Of a stretch of DNA of 64,000 nt, positions 1 through 12,469 are shown one piece after another (positions within the stretch are counted from its first letter, which is position 1; each line of letters opens with the position of its first letter). The notes beneath the pieces were generated by a model. It worked only from the letters and a program-made list of their open reading frames with translations, was not told where the DNA came from and did not search any database. The DNA is from Xylocopa sonorina (lineage: Eukaryota > Arthropoda > Insecta > Hymenoptera > Apidae). The translations under genes and the position numbers were made by a program. The DNA lies in the NCBI RefSeq assembly GCF_050948175.1, contig NC_135195.1, positions 9,638,001-9,702,000 of the forward strand, written 5' to 3'.

Positions 1-117
1 AATGAGTTTAAGAAAATCAATACACTTCGTATAATATTGTACGATATTGTTGTTATTTTCGCGAATGCAGTGCTTCTATAGAAAACTGAACAGTTCTAGA
101 GAAAACACTGAACGATA

Positions 118-912
118 ATGAGTGTTCCACGCCTCGGTGGTAGCCAATTCTCTTGGCACTTCTCACCGCGCCGTAATTTTCTCCGCGTTATTTTTAATTG
201 GTTTCAGAATAGATCGAGACCGGTAGATCGGACAATTCAATTTACAATTCGACTTGTCGCGCTCAAACGAAATCAATATACTGATTTAGGCGTTGCGCCT
301 CGTTCGCCGGATGAACGAATTAAGTTGTCCAGTTTGCAGCTCCACGTTTTTCCACCGCGTCCTTTCACAAGAAACGACCATTATTTACGATCGCGTTTAC
401 CAACGTATTTCAAATGTAAAATTCTCCACGTGCCAATAAACACGCCAATCGTACGCCTACCATTCGACACGCGCGTAGAACCATTGCCGTGTGCGTTTCG
501 TATAAAGAACGATAGAACTGGTAAGAATTATTCGAACGGACGTAAGCACACATCGATAGTCGATGCAGGCCCTGTCCGTGTGCACGCGCAAACGTATCGA
601 TACGCAAATGAAGACCGGGCAAGCAGATCCGCGTGCAAACACGCCTGTGTCCACGCGCACGGGAACACCGTCGTTACAAGTTCGCGCGTACAGGGAACGC
701 CGATCCTCGACGTTCTCCCGCAGATCGCCACGTATCCGATGCGAATCGCGTGTCATCCACGTGTCATAATTGCAATTCAGACATCTACAATTCAGAATTT
801 CCACGCAAATGCAACCGATCATAGAAATCTACGTATTTTATACCCTCCAGATATCAGATATTGGAGAAGAACAAGTTCGATGGTATTAATTGTAAGGCTA
901 GTTAATTCTTGA
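118..912 (+). other. Long open frame of 264 codons, probably not a gene
   Basis: An ATG-initiated frame of 264 codons, the longest ATG-initiated frame in the window apart from the MEX3 exon. I recognise no domain, signal peptide or membrane segment. The translation is rich in Arg, Thr, Ile and His with no segment that looks constrained, and the opposite strand is also open for over 120 codons here, as expected when CpG-rich sequence lacks stops. No splice sites or nearby exons support it. It is recorded because of its length; chance is the likelier explanation. Confidence 0.12.
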
Positions 913-3900
913 TTGAGGGGTATATGCAAAATATTTCTTTATATTGCGCGTCGCTAAATATTATTTGTGTAACTAGTCGCGTTTACATGAAGATCGTATA
1001 TAGTGTAGAGAGTCCAGCGGGGAGGAATTAAATGCAGCGGAGAGTGTTCGTTCCCTCGGCTGCAGCTGGATCACGGGCTGTGTCCTCGGCGTACGCCACG
1101 AGGAAGCCCTTCGAGGAACCGCGTCTTTTCTCTTCCACGGTGTTACGAGCATTGAAAGTACATTAGGGACCTCTATATCCGCGTCCACGTGTATGCATAT
1201 TTAGCCCCGTTCACCTTCGATACGAACATTCTTCCGCCGCGCGCACGGTTCTCCCCGTGCGCTCCAGGATGGCGTCCGGATAAAAATCGGAAAAGGTGAC
1301 AGGGGAAATTTAGTCAACTGTCGCGCTCGCTAATCGGAAATGTACGCTTTCCTGCGAGCTTTAAAACAACCGTGTCGATGGTTTATGGAGTTCCTTGCAC
1401 GGCTGCCCGTTAAGGCACGTTTTCACACGTGTAACACACGACGCGAGCGAGTACACGAAGAAGGCACGCGAGCCATTTGAGGCTAATGTCGCGTTGCAGC
1501 GTGCGATTTGAACCGTTCGAATCTTCCGGGTGTGTGTATGTTTTGCCCGTTGCAATTACGTTTCTACGTTTCTTCAGCATTTCAACTAGTCTGCTACGTA
1601 ATATCATTACGTCGGCCACACACAGTTGCGGGTTCGAAAACTTGCTTTTTAAAAGTTACGAACATTTTACCCGAGTATTTTATCCGCTGGAAACTCCCAT
1701 TCTTCTCGCGATACTTTTCAAATACAAATATATTCCCTCTCGTATATCACGTACGTGGGTGGAGAAACGTAACATCGTACAGTGTTCTTGACAATAATCT
1801 CTAAAGTGCCATTACACGTGCAACGATAGAAACACGCGTTAATCCGGTAATGTAAATGATAAAGGCAGACATTGAACCTTGCATACTCTGTGCGACAACT
1901 ATATTTTACTTACTCTTCGATCGCGATAATAAATAACTGCAATCGATAACGACGTTATCGGTTACCAAAATCAAGCGATTGCAGAAACGCGTTTCCATCA
2001 TTCGTAATCATCGAGGCAGCAAAAGCACGCCTTAGGCATTAACCCTGCTGCCAGGTGAAATGCAGCCCGATTTCATTGACCAGACACGAATCGATATCTA
2101 CTGGGTGCACCCGGTGCAGAACCGTCAACAGGGTTGGTTGTACGCGCGGGGCAGAGGGATTAATCGTCATCTCTGAACGCACACGCATATTTGCCCGGGC
2201 TACGCGGGACGAAAGAGCGTCCTGTCGCGAGATCTCATCAGTTTTATGGAGGACGGATAATGGAGGAACGGTGAACCGTGGTGGAGGAGGAGGGTGTCGG
2301 CGAATTTCTCGCGAGGGGCGGCTGCGTTTCCGCCCGAGCGAGACGAGGAATCGACAATGGGACAGGATTTTCGAGGCGATAACGCCGATGAAAAATGTAT
2401 CGCGCGAAGATGAAAATGCATCGTAACGACCCGACGTTTGAGGCGCTTTTCCCCTCATTGTCTAGCGGAACGGTCGACGCCGTTTCCACTGCGTCGCGCG
2501 CGAGCGAGAGGGACGTTTTGCAACGCGGCAGGATCTCGTTTACCATCGAAAAAGCCCGTCTCTCGCGTAAACGCCGCGCGAGATGGAGAAGTACGCGACA
2601 GGGGACGGTAAAACGCTGGCAAATATTTAAATGCGCCCGTCGGATGTACGCTGTATCTCGAGACGTGCGTTAAAATAGTTACATTTTACTTTATCTTCTT
2701 ATGGAACCGAACGATGGAAAACAAAGTATTTTCCATTGTTATACAAGATCGCTTAGAACGCAGCTCGCGTTCCTTTCGATATCTCCTTTCTTAAATAAAA
2801 TATCGTCGTCGATAAAAAGAGGAGAAACGGTATGAGAATAAACGCGGAGACTTTCAAACAATATAAAGTCACTAGAGAATAGAAGTAATTTAAGAAGAGC
2901 CAAGGTTTTCTAGATGCTCCGCGCTTCATTTGCGAGACACGTGCGAAGTTTACGGCTCCATTAGCAAAGTGGAGTTGTTTCTTTGAACCTTGAATTCCTT
3001 GAAGTTCACTCCACGTTGCTACATGAATTTTTTTAATAAGTGCAACGCGAATCAACTTTATGTGCTATATACTTATCTTTAATTTGTTAGTTACAATAAT
3101 CTGTTAGATCTCATTAATTCGCCGATAATGGCAATTTGACGTTCGTGGACGCTGACAAAACGGATCCGCGTGCGATCGCCGGGAAACCGAGATTCGTTTC
3201 GGTACTTCCGGCGAAAAGAATCGTCGGATTGGAATTGCGGTGGCGCGCGACCATTAAAACGCATTCCGGAAACCGATCGAAGTTCCCGCCGCGAAACCGC
3301 GCCGCAACTTCTCCGTAAATTAGAGAACCGCAGTTTTTTTTATCCCTCTCTTTTGCGTTTGTTTGATTTTTCACCGGAACGGGAAGGGGGAGCGTGAGAA
3401 TCGAATGAAATGCGACAACCGAGAGATTGAGAGTCGAGACGTATCGACTCGCGCGCGGTTTGTTCACGCTCGACAAATCGAACGTGGAAAATTTATGAAA
3501 TTGACTGGACCACGCGGCGGAATACCGAAAAGAGAGCAGACAGAGCCTCCCGTCTGCCGGTCTCTGCGGTTCTATCGATTCCAACGCTCGTTCGAATCCC
3601 TTCTGGAACGCGACAGGGCGTCGTCGCGCGGACCTTGAAATTCGCGTCGATTCGCAGCGTGTCGCGAATCAAATTCGAATTTCACGCGTTTCGTTACGTA
3701 ACATTTCTCGAGACGTTATGCGTGAAAATAACGACCCTGTCGGGGCACCGTGTATCGTGTTGAAATCTTTTTGCTGGAAGACTTCAGGAAGAAAAAAGGA
3801 TCGGAGTAATATGTTAACTGTGAAATGCTCTTTTTGTCTGACAGAAACTCCTCCTAATAACGTCTTCTTGTTATACCGAAATGAAACGGTCCTCCGTTCA

Positions 3901-6620
3901 CCAGGCACACTATCTTTCGAGAATCCACACTTGGAGACTCGAACATAATCCCAGCAAAACGAGCATCTCATCGTTCTGCCTGTCCGAAAAAACCAGAGTA
4001 ACTCTCTCCAATCTTTCCAAATGAACCGTATTCGAAAATCGTTCAATTCCTCTCGAGTTACGCCCATCCAGCCCGTCGTCCATGTACACACGTGTATCTG
4101 CCTTTCGAACCACCGCTCATCCACCCCCGAACAACATCTTATCCAGGTACGCGCGTCCTTAAATTCCTCGGCTGTTTAAACACGCGTCGTCCGTATCGGC
4201 GATCGAATCGATCTCGTGAACGGTATTCTTCCGATTTCAGGTAGAAATTTCGGTGCGCGAGAAGGGTTAAGGACAAGCCTGGATAAACGACGTCGACCAG
4301 GTGGCGTGCGAATTACAAGGTTCGCGCAAACGCATCTCCCGTGGTCCCGAGTACCTGCATAACGCACGTAACACGTGAACCAGCCACGTTGCGGCAACAG
4401 AAAACACCGGCAACAACAACAACGGCCGAAACAGCGGCTACGAGAAGGAAAAGGAGAACGGGAACATGGCGGAGCCGGATTGAGGCGAGTCCCAGGTGGG
4501 AGGCAGCTGCCATGCGGCGCAACACCTGCTCTTCTTCCTTCCTTCTTGGACGGACAGGACCCGTTTCGAGGATCCAAAAGGGATTCGCCTATCTACACGA
4601 CGGACCATCACCCCTTTCCTTCTTTCAGCTCCGTCTTCGTTCGGTCCGTGCGATCCTCTTCCTCCCGCTTCTTTTTCTCGTGCCAACCGAAGGAGGCACC
4701 GTTCGGCTCCTCCATGCGGGTGCACCGGGCAGGTGCTGCATTTTTCTTGCACCACCTCCTACCTCTCATTACTATTATTAGTGTGCTTTTCTTCGACAGC
4801 ACGAGGCACGGCTGACGCGTGGTCTTGCTTTATTTCTTAATACCGGATGCGAGCAACTCTCGAACGGCCCACGGGCGTAGCTGTCGGTGGAATTTTAAAT
4901 CGACGGCTGGGAACGAGGCTTTTATCCGAGCTTTTGTTTTCTTATAATATCGACGAGTCGTTCGTCGCAATGCGAGACCGAATTCCCTGTTGATTATTAC
5001 GAGAGCCGTTCCCGAGAACGCGTTAACATCGACTCGCTTTTTACTCGACGCTAATGCGTATGTATTACGCACTCCTGTTTCATTTCTTTGTTTTAAATGT
5101 ACCTCTCGAGGTGTCCGCTTGCTTCTTCTCCGTTGCTTTTCGAGACAAGACAACGGCGAGACTTCTCATGCGGGCAAAAAGCAGGTGGCATGGTAATTCT
5201 TCACATCCTCCTTCCCGCTGTCATTTTTTCACTGCTCGTTGTTACTCGACGCCAGTTTTATACCTATGCTTATCATCGGCGCACGCACTTCATCTTTCTC
5301 GTAAATTTTTAGCTGCCATTGAACGTCCATTTACTTACACTTCACCGATTATGGGAACCGGATTCTTAACAGTGTTTGAAGTCCTGAAGAGTGATTGCCA
5401 ATAGCCACGCCTCTACGATGATTTCGAGGGAAGTTCGAGGGAGAGGATGATTTATTTTTTTACTAGTGGTATTAATTTTAATATTTCTAAGTATTCGTTT
5501 ACGAGTGTTTAGAGAACGAGTACGATCGATTCTTGAATCCATAACAATACCGTAAATTTACAGTATGAGAAGTACGAGAGTAAGGAAAGAAGAAAACGCG
5601 AACGCTCGACGCTGAACCGGCTCGTGGCTCAATTTCGTTGACCGACGCGAGAAAAAGTGCATTATACGCTGGCACAGCCGTCGAGCAACATCGTTTCTTC
5701 TTCTTCCATTCGGTTTCGTGCTCATCTTGATGTGCTCACTTCTCCCTCTCTCTCTCTCTTTCTCGTCGTCTTCTTTCTCGTACTCTGTCTCGTCACACCC
5801 TCTTCTTTCCAGCCCCGCCATCGCTCCCACGTGGCACGAACGCCGTCTGTATAAACGAGCACGCGCCACCACCTGCTTCTTATTATCCCCACCGCGTCGG
5901 TTGCAACCAGCACCCTTAGCCTTTCCGCAACCCTCTGCACAAGAGCCGACCGGCGCTATTTCACATGCCGTTTTCCCTCCCGGTTTTCATCCGTGCCTCT
6001 CTTGCCTTCTGCGTTCGACACAGACCGCTGTTTCACACGTCGCGCCTCTCGCAGCGTGTTGCTCGCCTCGACGTCCAAGCCCTCACGGACCGACGACCAT
6101 ATATTATCCATGGTGTCTAGGAACTCGCGTAAGTTCGCAGTCAGGGTGCTCTATGTGTTTGTCCACTTCTTCTTCTTTTTTTACAGTTAACGGGGAGGAA
6201 AACTCGCGCGGCACTCTACTGTATTTTTGTAAAAGTTGAGGGCCGTTGACGTAGAAGTTGAGTTGTTTGTTAGAAAAATATGGAAAAGTTATAATTTGTT
6301 GATACGCTTACGCGTTATTTTAAGCATTGTTTTTGCGCGACAGAGTTGGGGCACGTGGTTCCAGCGTGGTAATAATAAATATCGTGAATTTATTTCTTTC
6401 CTACTCTGCGCGATAAGCATACTGCACAGATAAGTGCGTAATATTTTAGCAAAGCGTGGTGTAATTATCCTGCGTTGCTGCAGTGGCGAAACGTAAGCGT
6501 AAAGTCGCAGATGGAAGTGCAGATACCTGCCTACTGGTTAATATTCGAGAAATCCAAATGCCGAGTTGTTTAAATTTGTAACCGATCGATTCTCAACCCT
6601 CTAGCATATTACGTAGTTTG
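913..6620. other. No gene recognised; CpG-rich mixed sequence
   Basis: Moderately GC-rich, CpG-rich sequence with overlapping chance frames on both strands, especially at 2.04-2.67 kb and 4.2-4.8 kb. A short CT-rich stretch occurs near 5.74-5.77 kb. A 45-codon frame from 1032 (MQRRVFVPSAAAG...) superficially resembles a mitochondrial presequence, but it ends in a stop with no convincing donor. I see nothing I would call an exon. Confidence 0.6.
1944..1960. repeat. Short palindrome (8-bp arms)
   Basis: CGATAACG and CGTTATCG are perfect inverted arms around a single A. It lies in AT-rich sequence with no neighbouring gene; it may be chance. Confidence 0.6.
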
Positions 6621-6628
6621 CGTGCGTA

Positions 6629-6658
6629 TGTGTGTGTGTATGTGTGTGTGTGTGTGTG
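6629..6658. repeat. (TG)n microsatellite
   Basis: A TG dinucleotide run broken once by TATG, in non-coding sequence. Confidence 0.9.
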
Positions 6659-7956
6659 ACCTTTGCTGGCACCCGCTAGAGTCATTTATTTCGTCCGTAT
6701 CGCGTTTTATCCCCGGCTCACGTGGCACGTATTAACACAAATGCGATTTTTCACGGCCCAATAGGAAATCCTCGAATCATTCCTCTGCATTTACGAACTT
6801 TCCCCACTCATCCATCAAATCGTCCTAAAATAGGGTACTTCCGCACTAACTTCTTTATATGCATTAATTCTACCCCCTAAGAACTCCATTTAATTTATTT
6901 CTTATCGTGTTTGCCTGGAATTTCAATTCCGTTCGGGATTGGGCAGAGCTAATTAGAAGGGAAACTAGACAGTGTTTGGGAACAAGTAATTAGTTCCGGG
7001 GTTATTTCCCAAGACAAATGACAATTATTTCGACGGACCAAACCTTCCTATCGAATCCCTGTGCTTAATAAAAAACGTCTACACGCCGAAAATTGGTCTT
7101 CGCATCGGGAGAATATGATGTGAAAGGAGGTATCCGAAAGAAACGCGGGAAATTCAAATTCCAGAAATCGAAGTCTTCATTCAGAAATACCGGAAATTGG
7201 ACTCAAGAGTCCGCAAGTCAAGAATCCTCTACATTACTGGTACCAAGGCGTCAATATTCAAACTTACGATTAATTTAATTGTGCTCAAAACTGGTTTTTA
7301 CGAGTTATTGAACTGAGAGGACCTGCTCGCATCTTGTAATGTTACGCCATTTCTAAATTCTCCATTCTAAAGTATCTAGGACAGAAAAAACCTGGTGGTT
7401 TCATACACGACTGGTAATTCAGAGCATGAGACGCGAAGTCCCATAGGATGAGTGGTCTGTTCGTATAAGCACGTACCTCGTCGATGCATATAGTACGTAG
7501 ATAGCCTGGTCCTCTTCGAACCATCGATTTCGTTTAAAAGGCGAACTTGACTGGAGAACCCGCGGCAGAGTCGACGGAAGAAACGATCGGATCGGGAGAG
7601 GCTGCGAGCGTCGCCTATTAATTTCATTGTCTTTGTCGCGAACCGGGAAGCGAGGGTTGAAATTGCCCCTTGAAATATTCAGCAGTCTGCCTTCGGAACG
7701 TTCGGCTCCAGGGTAGGGTCGAAACGGAAGGGTTAACTCGGGGGTGATCCACGTTCCACGAAACGTAGACCTTGGTGAACGACCATGGGGGCTGGGCGGA
7801 GGGGTGGGTGGAAATGTTACGTCTCGTACGAGACGCGGTTACCCCTTACGTGACTGCAGCTTCGAATCCCACCCGGTGCTTAATTACCAGGCTATAAATA
7901 AGAGCGTCGCGAGAACGCGAAAAAGGGATAATTAATTCTGTGGCAGAGTCGAGGGC

Positions 7957-7974
7957 CCGCCGTCGCGACGGCGG
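7957..7974. repeat. Perfect 18-bp GC palindrome
   Basis: CCGCCGTCG followed directly by its reverse complement CGACGGCGG, with no spacer. All 18 bases are self-complementary. It could be a dimeric protein site, but nothing adjacent indicates a promoter. Confidence 0.75.
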
Positions 7975-8556
7975 AGTTAGCGTTTTATAATTGTACGTGC
8001 AGAGCGTCGGATGCGCAGGGAAATTCTGATATCGCTCAGAACACTTTTTTTCCCGTAAAACGGATAAGTGAATTTCTTATTGTCCTCCATGTGCGCTTGA
8101 CAAATTCGAGATTCGCGCGATACTCGTTCGGTTTCGTGCGCTATTGTACCGTTGTCGTCGACTGTCAGTGAAGGCTCGTACTGTTTGGAGAACAATCGCT
8201 GGATACACCGTATCGGGTTAGCCGATTGACGGTCGTCGAGCTGTATCGTAGCGATCAAGTAAACGCTCGGGTATCTCTGTACAGCCTGTCAAACGTTGGG
8301 ATACAGTGCTTGTAGCAATTGTTTCGCGATCTATACAAATATTTGAATGTTTGCCGGCTAATATTCGAACATTAACACTTACTAAATCGATAATGTGATT
8401 AATAATGTCCCTTGGAGGTCCCTTGGTACATGAAAATAAAACTAATTTTTGTTCTCAAAGATCGTGCAATTATAGCGATAGTGGGTAGAGATGGATTAAA
8501 AAGAAAGTAGCGCGTAGGCGTTCTGATTGACAACAGAAGTTAATTATTTAACAATC

Positions 8557-8847
8557 ATGGGAATTCTATCTCATTTTCTCGTTCGTCTTGCGCGTATAAT
8601 AAAAGAGATACGGGTGGGCGACCGATGTGGGCTTTATGTTTTTATCGAAAGTGTCACGTATGTGTGCAGTCAAGTATGGACTTACGATTATTTCATTTCA
8701 AGTAAAATGTTAAACGTCAAGTTTTACAAAAGCATTGTACAATTTTTATTACATCGAGTGCAAGTCAGATATCCTATGTTGTTCATGAAAGATAAACGAG
8801 ATGACGTTTTCGAGAGGAAACTCTTGCTTGAATCTCGTCATCTGTAA
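8557..8847 (+). other. Weak candidate small ORF, 96 codons
   Basis: An ATG frame starting MGILSHFLVRLARIIKEIR in AT-rich sequence, where stops should be frequent. The composition looks fairly protein-like, with hydrophobic stretches and a basic, charged C-terminus. No family is recognised, no promoter or splice signal is evident, and a single open frame of this length among many thousands of possible frames is not strong evidence. Confidence 0.15.
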
Positions 8848-10383
8848 TTATATTGTAAAGACGAAATGAAATATGACTCGCACACGTAGTTTGTTACAAA
8901 TTAAAATCAACTTACGAACGCAGCGTGTAAGCCTTTTAGCCGCGTGAATTATTTCGACCAGGTCGCGACCCCCGCAGGGTCGTCGCGTTGAAACTAAGAA
9001 GGCCGTAGATTACGCCCGGTGGGCATATATCCGATACTGTCAAACTATGCGGCAAGTGCATTAGCGTAAATCATAGCGAAATATCGGCGAACTGGCCAGG
9101 CCCCGCGAAACGAACCGAGAATCCGCCGATCCAAGTTGACGATGATCGCGATCGAGGGAACGAGGCGAAACGTCGCACCTGAAGCAAGGGGAACGTGTTT
9201 ATAGCACCTGCCCAGGCTCGTACGCAGCGGCAGAAATATATTTCACACTGACAGATGCGACGTTCAATTCATCGTAAATACCTTCCGCGACGTCGAACGA
9301 GCATTCTGCCTCGAGTACGTTCCACGGCTGCCGATGTTCCATCGATTTCAAGGCCAGAAAGACCGGCCGCCACTTCGTACGATTTGCTGGCAGCTTGGTT
9401 GAAATCTTCTTCGTGAATGTCGTACCAGATCATAGGCTATGACGAAACCTCATTTTGTCAGTATATTTTTGTAAATTTTTACGATAATATCTGAATCAAA
9501 TAACTGTCGGGCAACAAGATTATGGGAAGGACCGTTTATATTAACGTAGAGGTCGATGAATAAGGAAGATTGGAAAGTGTCCAGGCTGTGGGAAATTGAA
9601 AGGCGAGGTGAAACTTTCCACGAGTGCAGGTTGAAAGTTTTCGAAATGCAGAAACGTTTCATTTTCCACTCAAAGTTCGAAAGTCAATTTGAAGTTCGAA
9701 ACAGTGAACGTACGACTTCGCTATTGGCGCGGCGGCGGAAGTAGCTTAAGAGTTGAACAAAGCACCCAGAGGATCTTGTTGATCCCAATAAGCTACAAAT
9801 TTACGAATAGTGTGTATATTTCTCTCCGAGGAAATGGAGGTAATAAAAATTCGTTCCTTTCGATTTATTTCACACCAGAACGAGACGATATCAATTAAAC
9901 CCAATAAAATTATTAACATTACCGCGCTCCTATGTCCTTATTATTATTATCGATCAACTCGAATACCAGTGGGGAAGAATTCAGCGTTTTACTCTATTCC
10001 CTTCCACGTCCAGCAAAGTACACACGATCCAAAGAAATCAACACGTCCTGTCTCCGTGCAATCACAGGCACCGCTACAAACGTCCCATTTATAACCCTAT
10101 CAGCCAGCAATCCTCCGACGCTGTCCCAGCGAAGACAAAGATTTACTCGAACCCGATGGCTGATTTACTCGAGCGTCTCCTCTGCGAAGCAAACTCCTCG
10201 CATCGACTCTGAACCTCCCTCGCGGCAGCTGGGAGGCCGCGTGAGCGAGGGCGCGAAGCGTCGAAGTCACGGCACGGGCAGAGCGCGACGTGTCGCAATC
10301 GAAGGTGGAAACCCGGTCGATATTGCACCTGGAGGGCAGCCTGCGGTGAGTGCAGCCGGCAGTTCGTCGTGTCTGTTCCACGA

Positions 10384-10410
10384 TGGGTGCCACGGTGGGT
10401 GCCACGGTGC
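10384..10410. repeat. 12-bp tandem repeat, about 2.25 copies
   Basis: The unit TGGGTGCCACGG is repeated twice exactly, followed by a partial third copy. It sits in a CpG-rich stretch (about 10.2-10.5 kb) open in several frames on both strands. Confidence 0.85.
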
Positions 10411-12262
10411 GACGATTCAAACCATAGGCGGCCCCACCGTGAGCCCACAGACCAAACGGACCGGAGAACCTCCGCGACCGTGAGAGCACCCTTTTGGCTC
10501 GATGGTTGAAAGAGGAGGCGGCCGTGCAGTATGCAACGCTGCTACCACCGACTGGCTGATATTGCCTGTGCTGATGGGAACTGCACGGGAGAAAGAGGCG
10601 CAGCAAAGGCGGACGGAGAGGGTGCGCCTGTGAAGGAGGATGCAAAGAGATACGGGGGACGTTGGGCGAATGCCTGGATGCTGATACGGTGGCTACTCTC
10701 TGTTCTATCCAGTGGCTTTTCTCTCTCGACTAGTCGACAGTTTCGCATCACTGTTCCTCCGATTGCCACTACGAGATACTTTCTCTCTCTCTTTTTGTCG
10801 GATGATTCCCTCTCCGTTCCACCGCCAGGCACGATCCATTCGTCTCTGTCGTTCCCTTTCGCAGACATAATATCGACAACTGCCCCCGCGAGCGTTCATC
10901 TCGCATTCACATGCACCGGCTATTGTATCACGTGATATTTGCGAACCACGCGCTGCATCCCGGACGGCGGAATTGCGTGTGTAACGCGCGGAGAATCGGG
11001 GCCCGACGGGCCGATTAATTTATTAACAGAAGGGAACGGCTAACTATTAAGAACAGGAACGAGGGCGAGCGTTCTGAACCGGATTGCGAGATCGTTTCGC
11101 GGGCCGTTCGCTCGGGAATTCATCGCGCTGAAAGTCTCTACATCCGTTTAATAAATGCGGTTAACTTGGCCTCTGGAAAGTTTCGAAAATTTCGCGAATG
11201 TACTTTCTCGTTCCTCGAATCGTTCCGCCGCTACGGACGATCGTCGTATATTACCAGCGTAGTTAAAATATAATCGGGTAATGCCGCTTCGAATTTAGTT
11301 TCGATAATTAAAAATCGATTTTATCGGCCGACGTGTACAGCGAAAATTCCTCCAGATGTTCGTTAACGATCGAAAGAAGAGAAGCGGCAACGGCAGCCGC
11401 CCCTGGAACGAAATTTCCACCGATACGCTCGATTAAATCGATCGATTAAACGCTCGTACCGACGAATATTAATTACATTTACCCGCGTGTACGCGATGCG
11501 TCACGAATATAATGTCGCGTGTTCCCGTCACTTAATAACGCTCGACAACGCACATAATCAGATCGTCGTCCGGCCTGCGGCGAGCGTTCGCCGCTCATTT
11601 ACATTTCGAAACGACTCCTCCGTCAACAATGGCTGAAAATATTAAAGCGGACAGACGATCATCGCTCTCTCGCGCGCATCAAACGCGTCCGGTTGTTTTA
11701 CGCGTTTCCCCGGCTAATTAACCGCGAAAACATCGGCTGCACCGTGGATGCCGCGGGGGTGTCCCGGGGCCACGCATTGAATCATAGCCGCGATTAGCCT
11801 CTCTTTCGGCGACGAATCTCGATTTCAGCATACGAGCGGGCCCACTAATTAATCCCAAGCACACCTGATCCGCCAGAACCCCCTACAGGGGTTGAATTAA
11901 TATGTTGGGCGCGATGCTGGGTAGGTTGGCGCGTTACATCCTCAGGACGTGTTTACGCGTATATCTTTTCGAGATTCAGTTTACTAGTTTTTCCTTTTTT
12001 GTCGATCTGATTAAGCTTCCCTCCACATTTTTCCGCGCACTTGATCAAAATATATTTTCCGAAGTATTCACGTACGCGTGTTTCGCATTCGGTAACTTGT
12101 GAAATGAAAATTGAATATCGCGTGCTCGGTGAAAACGGGCGACACGAAGGCAACGATGAAAGGAATTTTTTTATTAAATAAACGGGCGTACATTGAATCT
12201 CACTTTACCTATTTTTCAACAATCGGAAAATGCAAGTCTTGCGTACCTGTCAATCGCGTCCC
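10411..12262. other. No gene recognised; CpG-rich then AT-mixed sequence
   Basis: The first 550 bases are CpG-rich with overlapping open frames (up to 181 codons on the minus strand and 183 on the plus strand, mutually antisense). A good donor-like GCG|GTGAGTG lies at about 10342-10351, but no paired acceptor or constrained reading frame supports an exon. From 10.95 kb the sequence is mixed, with many ATCGAT/ATTAAT words. Confidence 0.5.
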
Positions 12263-12469
12263 AACGCAGTAATACGAGCGCCTGTCATATTCAGAGCTGT
12301 ATCGCAGCTAACGATAGGCACTGTTACAACTGACTGGCAAAAATGAAGAATCATAATCTTTTCAGAAGATACAATACGGTTTCTTAAAAAATTGGGAACG
12401 TCAATGAAACGGTCGTTCCAATTTTAGCGTATGATGGATTACTCCTGACAGGCGCCTGAAACCTGCGTT
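12263..12469. mobile_element. MITE-like element with terminal inverted repeats (candidate)
   Basis: Left arm AACGCAG (12263-12269) plus GCGCCTGTCA (12278-12287) matches the right arm read in reverse: TGACAGGCGC (12446-12455) plus CTGCGTT (12463-12469). Both blocks are exact, with eight and seven unmatched bases between them. The 207-bp unit has no open frame and contains a second strong hairpin (12388-12425). This fits a small non-autonomous DNA transposon remnant. No clear target-site duplication was seen and the superfamily is unknown. Confidence 0.5.
12388..12425. repeat. Internal hairpin, 12-bp stem
   Basis: AAAATTGGGAACG pairs with CGTTCCAATTTT, with one extra G bulged, around a 13-base loop. 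It lies inside the inverted-repeat unit at 12263-12469. The stem is shorter than a typical pre-miRNA. Confidence 0.7.

Larger units (their letters stand above)
6660..10383. other. No gene recognised; mixed sequence
   Basis: Mixed sequence. It contains the palindrome at 7957-7974 and one weak small open frame at 8557-8847, listed separately. The 8.93-9.4 kb part is GC-richer and includes a loose inverted repeat (TCGCGACCC against GGGTCGTCGCG) near 8.97 kb. No splice-flanked exon was seen. Confidence 0.55.

Noticed and set aside
1032..1169. 45-codon frame resembling a mitochondrial targeting sequence
   Set aside because: It ends in an in-frame stop, the only candidate donor (GTACAT) is poor, and a minus-strand frame overlaps it.
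7858..7880. TTCGAATCCC word resembling a tRNA B box
   Set aside because: The flanks do not form a T-stem, and no A box or acceptor stem lies at the right distance. Similar words at 3590 and 60427 fail for the same reason.
10340..10352. Strong splice-donor-like GCGGTGAGTG
   Set aside because: No acceptor or constrained frame could be paired with it; donor-like words are expected by chance at this density.
9932..10645. Mutually antisense frames of 183 (+) and 181 (-) codons
   Set aside because: Both are open because the stretch is CpG-rich and stop-poor. Neither has a domain, and a tandem 12-bp repeat lies inside.
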